64,000 nucleotides of DNA from Scilla litardierei (taxonomy: Eukaryota; Streptophyta; Magnoliopsida; Asparagales; Asparagaceae): NCBI GenBank assembly GCA_030789695.1, contig CM061130.1, positions 14,251,860 to 14,315,859 on the forward strand, read 5' to 3'. How positions within the stretch are numbered: position 1 is the first letter of the stretch; every line of letters begins with the position of its first letter. The notes below the pieces were generated by a model. That model searched no databases. It was not told the DNA's origin and saw only the letters and a program-made list of their open reading frames with translations. The position numbers were made by a program, and so were the translations under genes. Below, piece by piece: positions 56,068-64,000 of this stretch.

Positions 56068-57735
56068 TTTCCCCTCTTTTGTTTTTGACTCCCCCTTGCA
56101 CATATCTGGATTTCTTTGATCATATCATTTCGCTAGCACTTTCTGGTCTAGCTTGGGGGACGTCTGTTTTGGTGTGCTGTCGTGTTTTGTTTGTTTTTCT
56201 CATTTTTTGTGTGTGTGCTTGCTTTTCACTTTTTGAGTGTCGTGTCGTGTGATGTTATTTTATTTTTATTTTCATATTATTTTGATTTTGATTTTGATCT
56301 TTCTTTGTTTTTTCAGTTTCATCTGTGTGTTTTCCTCGTTTTCATTTCTTTTCGTGTCTGTGCGTATTTCCCCCCCCCCCCATTTTCATTGCCCTCCCGT
56401 ACTCACTCATATTGCATTGAGGGCAATGCAAACTTCAGCTTGGGGGAGTCGCACTTCGTGCGTCATTTGTGTTGTCTTTCTACGTTATTTGAGTCGTTTT
56501 CCATCGTGTTTTTCTTTTTTTTTTCTTTTTCCTTCTTTCTTTAGCTCTTTCTCCTAGAAATGAATCCTATGATGAATCTCCACAAAGTCACACACACACC
56601 TAGCACTGCACCGACAATCGCACTCACTAACCCTAGGATTTCGAGTCCTCTTGCATTTCACGCATCGTGGGTCCACTTAGCTTTTTGTGAGTCGTGTGTC
56701 GTGACTTGCATTTGGTGTGCTTCAGCTTTGTGATTTTACTTTATATACCTGTCCAGGAATGACCCCTAGATTATCATGCTTCGATATTGAATATGCGGTA
56801 TTTGCTTCTAATGTCTGCTTCTATATGCATGCTATATATATATCGTATACTTCATTTCGCATGCGTCGGGATTCCACAACTAAGGACTAGGATAACCCAT
56901 TTAGCCTGAGCTCTATTTAGCAAGAATAGTCGCCTTTGCCCGAGTGTTTAGATTTCGACTTCTTTTTTGTTTTACTTGGTGCAAATCCCCTCGTCGTGTA
57001 CCGTTCTCCCACTTGGGAGAGTACACAAGTGTATAGCCAAAAACCCAAAAATCCAAAAAAAATGGGAGAAAAGAAATAAAAAACCCAAAGAAAAGAAAAA
57101 GATTGTATAGCCAAAAAGCCAAAAAAATAAGCAAATACCCAAAACCCAAAAAAATTCCCGTGTGAATATTTTCCTACTTGCCGAGAATAAAGGGAAGGCG
57201 AGAATTTGCACCGAGTGTTCTTCTCCACATCATCTCAACCTCTGTCGTTATCGAAAACGCTTGGCTTAGGAGCTATTTAGCTTGTATCTAAGCTATAGTG
57301 GCGTGATTTCCTTGACCCTAGTTGTGGAGTCCCCGATGCATGATACGCTTCTTTTCCCACTCTTCTCATGCATGCTTGAACTTATATTCGCCGCTTAATT
57401 CAATCCGGATCGATATTTTGGGTCATTTCTTGGATTTGTGTATATCGAGCCTCATTGCACATCGTAGAAAGCTTCACCATTTGCTAGCACACGACCACGC
57501 TCACTCGCGCTTCACTGCGTGGACCCACGACACTTATTTGGACTCGCTTTCCTAGGTTTAGTGGTGTGATTTGGCGTTTGCTTGCTTGGTGTGTCGTTTT
57601 TGATTTTGATGGCTCTGATGGACGATCTAGGGCTTAGAGTTTTCTTTTTCTTTCTTCCTCTCTATTTTTCCCTTCCGAGCTCCTACTCTCACTCGTCTTC
57701 CTCGAGGACGAGGAAGAGTTCAGCTTGGGGGATTT
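56068..57735 (+). other. E7 trailer with repeated purine-tract motifs
   Basis: Non-coding. AGCTTGGGGGA occurs at 56150, 56437 and 57722; the last directly precedes the LTR. An A-rich repeat of 'tatagccaaaaa(c/g)ccaaaa' spans 57030-57160. Plus-strand ORFs here are T-rich accidents. Confidence 0.7.
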
Positions 57736-59259
57736 TGACGTGCGTCTATATTTCATATATTCACGCACGTTTTCTTTTGTATTTCTCCGTGTTTTTCCGC
57801 CGTCTCTTATTCGTTTTCGTATGTTTTCCCGTTTTCTTTCACTTTTCTTTGTTTGTCCATGATTGCAGGGGATTGACCACGTAGGGGACGTTTAATGATG
57901 ATATCCCAAGTCCCCGGAGCAACGGGAGAAGTCACGCGTGTTCCAGGGGGTCAAACGGCGAAGTATTCATCTTTCAGCCCCTCACCCGGTCGGTTGGTCA
58001 TCTCCAACCGATCGGGTGATGCACGCGTGCACCAACCGGTCGCTACCGCAGCTCACAAAGAAGTCACCCGACCGGTTCACAGACCGGTTCTGCGGGCGGC
58101 TGTTCTCTGTTTTCTCGAGCAGAATTCCAACCGATCGGGTGACTCTCACCCGATCGGTTCATCTGTAGCTGAAGAAGATGAGCTGAAGACACGGGCGTTC
58201 AACCGGCCGATTCACCCGACCGCTTCAAGATCCAACCGGTCGCTCAAGAACTCACCCGATCGGTTCATGTGATCGGGTGAAAACTCGCCGTTTTCTGATA
58301 TTTATTTGTAACGGATCAACCGATTGGTTGACTTGTCAACCGATCGGTTGATGCGACGGCATATATATAGAGCCCCTAGGGTTCCAGAAACGAGAGTTGC
58401 TGTTTTTCTACTGTTTTATTTCCTTGTGACGGCTGTAATTGTTACTCTTTTGTAAGTTTTCAGATCTTTCTCAAATTTTAGTATTATCTTTATGACTCTA
58501 TTACTTCCGCATTGCAATTGTCCGATTACGATTCTAGCGGTTAAATTTCATTTAGATTGCTTTTTCATGAATTTTTGTGAGTAGTTCCCAAATCTGGGAT
58601 TTTGGTGGAAACCCCTTCGGGGGCTCTTCCCGATGCGTCCGTAGGGTTAGGAAATCGATAGGGAGTAGGAATCTAACGGTTACGCGGGGTGTTTCATTGT
58701 CATCGGCAGGAAAAAGACCGCCTTTGACCGTCGGGCCAAGGGGGAATAAACTTGGCGGTTGACTCCCTAGCCATAGCTCACACCCTTAGCGTAGACGTCG
58801 AATCCTAGCGCGCGGGAGCGGCAGGATGAGACGTTGGGAGTTATCGTTGCGGGCTTAGTGCTCCCGGGATCGATCAGTGTTTATGGACACGGGAGTGCCC
58901 ACTGATCGAATCCGGGAAGTCCGGTGTATCATCCTGGGCACCGACCGGAATATCGGGCCCATGGGACGCCGGTACCACTTTTAGAGGCAACGTCCCACCA
59001 TTAGACCCTAATCCCGATCGCTATCCATACCCGTAGGCCGCTTCGGCGAGAGTCTCTCGTCGGGTTGGAAACCAAAGTCCCGGGTTTACTTTCTTTTCGT
59101 TCTTACGCTTTTATTTCCTTTCGTGACAACCATCCACCGATTCGGGCTAGCTCGCCCCTCGGGGTGATTTAGGTCCTACCTGACCCAAGCACAACCTCGC
59201 CTCCCTGAGTTCGATATTCCCGCACCCTACACTAACCGTGAAACTTGCGGTAAACGACA
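57736..59259 (+). repeat. E7 3' LTR (Athila type)
   Basis: Starts about TGACGTGCGTCTAT after the purine tract and ends ...ACTTGCGGTAAACGACA, the standard Athila terminal phrase. A second ACCGATCGGT palindrome block lies at 57975-58345, followed by 'gcatatatatagagcccc' (58360-58377, probable TATA box). The exact ends are inferred, since no second LTR is available. Confidence 0.7.
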
Positions 59260-60317
59260 CCGCGCCCATACCGTAAACGGGGCGCCGGTCAACCAAAAAT
59301 CCCCAATTGGTCGACCAGGGCCTCTGCCCTGGTCGGCCAAGGACCCTGGCACCCCCCGGCCAGGGCCTCTGCCTTGGCCGAGGCCGGCCAGGGCCGGCCA
59401 GGGCGCCGGCCCTGGCCGTTGCCAGGGCCGGCAGGGCCCTGGCCGCTGCCAGGGCCGGCAGGGCCCTGGCCGGGCCCCTGGCCGGGCCCCTGGCCGGGCC
59501 CCTGGCCGGGCCCCTGGCCGGGCCCCTGGCCAGGGCCGGCAGGGCCCTGGCCGGGCCCCTGGCTCCCGGCCAGGGCCAGCCAGGCTCTGGCCTGGCCACG
59601 GCCAGGGCCCCCCTGGCCCTGGTTGAGGCCGGCCAGGGCCCTCTGGCCCTGGCCTGGCCGCGGCCAGGGCCCTTTGGCCCTGGCCGGGGCCGGCCATGGC
59701 CCTTTGGCCATGCCGGCCATGGCCTATATGGCCATGGCCGGCCACCCCCTTGTATGGGGTTGCCGCACACACTCCCCCCCTCGACGGGGTGGGTTTCGTT
59801 GTCATTTGGCCGTAGCCAACCCCCTCCGCATGGGAAGGGGGGATGCATTGCCTCCATAGCCCATTTGGCCATGGTGGTCATGCACCAAAGGTCATCTTCT
59901 CCGATAGGGATAACTACCATCGTCTTCCTCGATGAAGCACCCGTTCGTCGATGAAGCACCCGTTCGTCGAGAAAGTAGTTATTCTCTAATGGCCGTGTGC
60001 CAAAATGAAAAAATAAGATACTTTAAAGTTCATAAACTACACGCTCCACATGAAGAGAGTTCACATTCCCTATGAATGGAGACCCAGCATCCATGAAGAG
60101 TGCGAGCTTGACGATATGAACGGTCGGTTCTTCCCGTCACGGAGAGTTCCTGCCATATCCGTAGTGACATAAAACCCTAACGTGAAAAGAACAACCGCTG
60201 TGTTCTCTCCGTCACGAAGCATTCCTACCATATCCATAATGGCAGGTTACCCATTCGTGAAAAAGACAACGCCTCGTTCATAGGTTCGACGGGGCGACGG
60301 TTTGACCGGGGCGAACC
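59260..60317 (-). other. E6 leader region with GC-rich array and ~75-bp repeats
   Basis: 59330-59740 is built from GGCCAGGGCC/GGGCCCCTGGCC phrases and is open in most frames through composition alone, so the long ORFs there are not evidence of genes. 60121-60270 contains two related units ('cgtcacg(g/a)ag...ttcct(g/a)ccatatcc'). Probably the 5' leader of E6, up to the primer-binding site. Confidence 0.55.
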
Positions 60318-60335
60318 CGTATGGCTCTGATACCA
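60318..60335 (-). other. E6 primer-binding site (initiator tRNA-Met)
   Basis: The plus strand GTATGGCTCTGATACCAA gives TTGGTATCAGAGCCATAC on the coding strand, one base from the LTR. Confidence 0.9.
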
Positions 60336-60336
60336 A

Positions 60337-60887
60337 TGTTGGATCCTGTCAAAACAAGGACGTTAGGATCGATTAATGAAGTAGAGACTTACGCTTGCGT
60401 AAGCGGCACCGTAGTCTTGGAACTTCGCCCTCGGATTCGCCACAACGGTCGATACTTCGTCACGGAGGATCGAAGCAGAGTTTCACCGCCTAAATCTCTA
60501 TTTAGAAGAGGATTTTAATGGAAGGGAGAAGAAGAACATAAGATGCCTTTTGCAAACTTATGGCATGGAAAGTGTAGTATGAATGCCTTACCCTTGGGTC
60601 CTATTTATAGGCTTTAGGGGTGGTTATTGTAGGAAATAACCAATTATAAGCTTATTAGCCTATATTAGCACATTCATGTATCCTCTTCTTCATTCACTTA
60701 TCAAGAGCCTTTACACACTTATAAAGTGACTTTTTCCACTTATCGAGTGGCTTTTTCCACTTATCGAGTGGTCCTTTTCACACGAGAAAAGGTTCCCTTC
60801 GTGCAGGCTTTCGTGCACGCGACATCTGAGGTTCGTATACCCTCATACATCCCCTAATGGGTGTATTCATGTCGTCCATATCCAACA
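60337..60887 (-). repeat. E6 5' LTR (uninterrupted)
   Basis: 551 bp. It contains a single, uninterrupted 'gaacataagatgcc', i.e. the empty site for the solo LTR found in the other E6 LTR. Target duplication GGATC follows. Confidence 0.92.
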
Positions 60888-60892
60888 GGATC

Positions 60893-61593
60893 TCAAGGGT
60901 TTGTGGGAGGATCATCTGCACCTGGTGGAGTTCTCCTACAACAACAGCTATCAGGCGAGCATTGGCATGGCGCCATTTGCTGCTCTCTACGGGAGAAAAT
61001 GTCGATCGCCTTTGAGTTGGGATGACGTAGGTGATAGAGAGCTCTTGGGGCCAGAGATGATAGTAGAAGCAGTTGATGTTGTGCGAGATATCAGAGACAA
61101 GATACGGATCGCCCATGACCATTATAAGCATTGGGCAGATGCTAAACGACGTCCTCTGGAGTTTCAGCCAGGAGATCATGTGTTCCTGAAGATCTCACCA
61201 AATCGAGGAGTGATTCGATTTGGAAAGAGAGGCAAGCTTAGTGCGAGATATATTGGACCATTTGATGTGCTAGAACGAGTTGGAGAAGTAGCATATCGCT
61301 TAGTTTTACCACCATCCTTAGAGGGAGTTCATGACGTCTTTCATGTGTCCCAGCTCCGTCGTTATATCAGCGACCCTTCTCATGCTGTAGATTACTCGGA
61401 GATTACAGTTCGACCAGATCTGACGTACGAACAACAACCAGTGGAGATCCTAGATCGACGTCAGAAAGTCTTCAGGAACAGGACTGTTGATCTAGTCAGA
61501 GTGATGTGGCGTCGCGACTCGCCAGGAGAGTCTACCTGGGAGCGAGAAGATGAGATGCGAGAGCGTTATCCATATTTGTTTTCCGCTCCTTAG
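60893..61593 (+). pseudogene. E4 integrase C-terminus and chromodomain-like tail (after E6)
   Basis: Continues integrase: WEDHLHLVEFSYNNSYQASI, FAALYGRKCRSPLSW, the GPY/F-like module (LSARYIGPFDVLERVGEVAY), HDVFHVSQLRRYISDPSHAV, then a chromodomain-like end (PVEILDRRQKVFRNRTVDLV, WRRDSPGESTWEREDEMRER). The tail of Tekay elements is thought to guide integration to heterochromatin. The frame is intact to the stop at 61591-61593. Confidence 0.92.
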
Positions 61594-61621
61594 TTGATGA
61601 GAATTCCGAGGACGGAATTTT

Positions 61622-61638
61622 TCTTAAGGTGGGTAGAA
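61622..61638 (+). other. E4 polypurine tract (probable)
   Basis: TCTTAAGGTGGGTAGAA lies directly before the right LTR start TGTAACGGCC; the GGTGGGTAGAA part is the usual tract position in Tekay elements. Confidence 0.6.
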
Positions 61639-64000
61639 TGTAACGGCCAGTATTTTTAGGCGAGTTTTCGATTATGCGTGCCGGTATTTTTCTTCAGTCA
61701 TCGAGTTAACTTTCCGTCCGTGCGTATCGACGCGGGCGCGTCACTGTTTTCGTTTTACCGTGTCGTCATTATTTACAATCAAGTTTTAACTAAAATAATT
61801 TAGCTTAATTATTCTGCTAATTACAATTTACTAATTACAAAATCTTAATTACTTTAATTAATTTCACTAATTACTTTTTCATTTTTAATGATGACTACTT
61901 AACCTTACTTAATTACGTTAATTACGTTTTTACCTCTCCTCTGCAAAACGACAACACACACGTTGCATTATCAGATCCATCCCCTAAAATTTTTCAAACT
62001 TGCATTCTTTTCGTTTGAGCAAGACAACACGTCTCTCGATGCCTAATTTGTCTAAGTAGTAATAACTTCTATCCTAATCGATTTAATGCTGCTTTGACGA
62101 AATGGAAGGGGTGTCTCCCAGGCTCATCTTCTTAAGCCAATCTCCCTGATGAACGAACCCTGCAAAATCGTTCTGCAAACCAGCAACAAATCATCCCCAA
62201 AACCTGTTTTTTTTTCATCAACCCAAATCCTACAAATCAGCCAACCAAATTCTCAAACCAAATTTCAGCCCCCCAAATAAATTCCACTGCAAACAATTTC
62301 TCCAAGCCAAGAATCAAAACAGAAATTTTGAGAGGCTGAAATCAATTTCAGTTCTTGCAAAACCCATTCATCATCCCCAAGATCAATTTGACCAAAACGG
62401 AACCCAAATCCCCAAACTAGAAACAATTTCATCAACCCCAAACCGAAAGCTAAAGAGGAGAAATCTGAGATCAAGTTCAGATTTTTACAAAAACTTACAA
62501 ACCCCAGAGCTGAAATTTGAACAACAAATCAAAAATCTACAAACCCTCTTCATCTTCCTCCTCTTTCCTTTCCCTCCTTCTCCTTCCAAAGGCTGGCCCT
62601 CCCCTTACATGTGCCCGCCGCCGGAGTCCCTCAGTCAGTCGCCGCCGCCGCCCAGGTCAGCCGCGCCGTCCGTCGGCCATGGGCCCTCCACTCGCGCATG
62701 CAGGTGAGCCCTCTGCCCTTTTGATTTTTTGCGAGAAGCCCCGTTCATTTTGGTTGCCTGCAAGCTTTCAAAAAAAAAAGAAAAAAAAAGAACTGAGAAC
62801 AGACGAGAGACAGAAGGAGAAAGACAGAGAGAAAGAGAGAGTATTAGAAAGACTTAGCCTATTAAAGAAAGAAATGGGAATTGAATGAATAAAGAAAAGG
62901 CATTCATGTGACAACCTGGGAATGTATTAATGTGTAGAGAGAGAGAGTGGTACAGGTTGTTTTAAAATGAATAATGATATGTTAGAAAGCCATGCATTAG
63001 TGATATAATAAACAAACAAAAAAATGAATAGGGTCAAAGAGAAACATTAAGTGAGTACATATTACCCATAGTCAAAGATTAATGTATGTTAAGCCATGAA
63101 ACTGGATCAGTGAATTAATTAGCTTAATTAATTTGTTAATTGTTAATGTTAGTTAGCGTTATTAATTTGAATGTTAATTTGATTTCACCATGTTACTAAT
63201 TTCTAAAACAATGTTAGATTGATGAATATTACATTAAATAATGTGTACCTTGTTTATGTAACCCAATATAAACACCACCCTAGCTAGATAACCTGATAAA
63301 ATTAGACAACCCCACTTTAAGGAATAACTTGATATTTTGATTATCTCACAATAAAATCTAATTCGGTGATTTGTTTAACCAAAACAGAGAACCACTATCA
63401 CCATAACGAAATACCCGTCAGGACGAACCCAACGACAACCGATACCACCGGAAACAGGCAAGTGATACTTGCCAGTAAATGTTTAGGCCATGTTTTTAGG
63501 CCAATTTATTTGTTAGCGTAAAAGAGACTAGGCAGTGAAATGATAGCTGCCTAGACGCCTTTTGATCTAGTTTGACAACGAAACTAGATCCGACACTTTA
63601 CCTGCTTTCATTCATGCTGCCATGCCATGTTTAATTTTCAATTAATGGTACGCACTTTACCTGCTCATCCCATGTCATGTCATGCATCATGTATTCTTCG
63701 TGATTGAGTAGCACACGCTACAAATGTTATTGCTATTGAGGCTAGGCACCTGCTTTTGCGGGCACAACCCTATGCCATATTGAAAACACTTCCTGGCTCG
63801 TGATCCAGAAGCGAGCACAGTGTTGTTGGGGAACCGACGCTCGATACACGTGGAGGGGTAGGATACACGTGGAGGGGTAGGGTTAAGCGACCACTCAGCG
63901 TAGAAGTGTGCCCGTACAGCCACTTCAGCTGTAAGGCGTAAACCCTGTGCACAAAGTAAATGGATAATGTTTCGTGTTTCTGTTACTTGTATTGCATGCT
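61639..64000 (+). repeat. E4 3' LTR (partial, runs off the window)
   Basis: Matches 30872-33250 in order with scattered single-base differences, microsatellite-length changes and one or two short indels. About 600 bp of this LTR lie beyond the window end. Confidence 0.92.

Larger units (their letters stand above)
52201..59259 (+). mobile_element. E7: 5'-truncated Athila-type Ty3/gypsy fragment inside E6
   Basis: Begins abruptly in the gag-protease junction (PPKLKDPGSFSIPC). It runs through protease and the post-pol spacer ('gacgttaaacaag', 'gggaggcaaccca', hallmarks of Athila elements), an Athila-type extra ORF, a long trailer and a 3' LTR of about 1.5 kb. RT, RNase H and integrase are missing: the protease ORF is followed directly by the post-integrase spacer. 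With no 5' LTR and a missing E6 gag N-terminus, one deletion may have removed both. Confidence 0.82.
45016..60887 (-). mobile_element. E6: Ty1/copia element inserted in E4 integrase, itself invaded
   Basis: LTRs are about 550 bp (45016-47295 with a nested solo LTR, and 60337-60887). Target duplication GGATC lies at 45011-45015 and 60888-60892. The primer-binding site (TTGGTATCAGAGCC) is at the inner side of the right LTR, so transcription runs leftward. Pol is recognisable from protease to RNase H with three or more stops/frameshifts. Gag is truncated at about 52200 where a piece of an Athila element is joined. LTRs differ by roughly 14 positions in 550 by eye. Confidence 0.92.
30872..64000 (+). 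mobile_element. E4: Tekay/Del-type Ty3/gypsy chromovirus, hosting nested elements
   Basis: The left LTR is 30872-33835 and the right LTR starts at 61639 and runs off the window. The interior encodes gag with two zinc knuckles, protease, RT, RNase H, integrase and a C-terminal chromodomain-like tail in chromovirus order. The left flank ends ATCTA (30867-30871), the presumed target duplication. Integrase is split by E5 and E6. Other lesions are an in-frame TAG after gag, frameshifts near 35768 and 36124, and a tandem duplication at 36993-37445. By eye the LTRs differ by a few tens of positions over 2.4 kb, so insertion is not very recent. Confidence 0.92.

Noticed and set aside
56182..56557. 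Hydrophobic Phe/Ser/Leu-rich small ORFs
   Set aside because: Translation of a T-rich trailer; no start context or family resemblance.
59147..59959. Long overlapping ORFs on both strands rich in Gly, Pro, Ala and Arg
   Set aside because: They arise from the GGCCAGGGCC array; openness in several frames at once is compositional, and no domain is present.
1..64000. CRISPR array, bacterial operon, prophage or biosynthetic cluster
   Set aside because: No such structure; the tandem palindromes in E5 and E7 have variable spacers but lie in LTRs and spacers of plant retrotransposons without any cas-like gene.

Overview
The window looks like a repeat-rich angiosperm nuclear genome. Evidence: one host gene with long AT-rich introns, chromovirus, Athila and copia LTR retrotransposons, Helitrons, and no compact prokaryotic gene layout. 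The coilin exons read slightly more monocot-like to me, but that is only an impression. No tRNA, rRNA or CRISPR locus was seen.

Region 1-9 kb. An old LTR-like fragment with a ~115-bp tandem repeat (1-909 and 7044-7250) is split by a complete-structure but dead CRM-type Ty3/gypsy element on the minus strand (910-7043, TSD CATTT). It is followed by a frameshifted F-box pseudogene (7726-8440, minus) and an unidentified proline-rich coding fragment.

Region 9.3-26.5 kb. The one plausible host gene is a minus-strand coilin (Cajal-body scaffold) gene. Exon 1 (26051-26242) and exon 2 (24796-24860) are clear. Exon 3 (15186-15442) is phase-compatible, and exons 4 and 5 (9953-10181, 9354-9414) are tentative. 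The C-terminal Tudor-like part was not found. Its introns are swollen by a 7.7-kb Helitron (16008-23722) carrying gene fragments, a second Helitron 3' end (13063), a ~385-bp fold-back hairpin element (13079-13464), and several tandem duplications.

Region 26.5-64 kb. This is a deep retrotransposon nest. A decayed 4.1-kb copia element E2 (26496-30643, TSD AATAA) sits about 250 bp upstream of the coilin ATG. Beside it lies the LTR and leader of another short-LTR copia element E3 (30655-30871), which is split by a Tekay/Del-type chromovirus E4 (30872 to beyond 64000). E4's integrase is interrupted twice. The first insertion is a nearly pristine gag-only copia element E5 (37538-44477, TSD AGAAG). 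The second is a minus-strand copia element E6 (45016-60887, TSD GGATC). E6 in turn carries a solo LTR of the E5 family in its left LTR (45219-46944, TSD CATAA) and a 5'-truncated Athila-type element E7 (about 52200-59259). Five target-site duplications were read directly, so the nesting order is well supported.

Most interesting signals: (1) two unrelated retroelement families (E5 LTR and Athila E7) carry arrays of palindromes sharing ACCGA/TCGGT arms; (2) two short GT...AG segments in E4 pol whose removal restores the reading frame; (3) a primer-binding site in E2/E3 that resembles the anticodon arm of tRNA-Ile, with a C where inosine would be read; (4) E5 as a gag-only, recently inserted element; (5) serial Helitron 3'-end modules; (6) the intronic fold-back hairpin.
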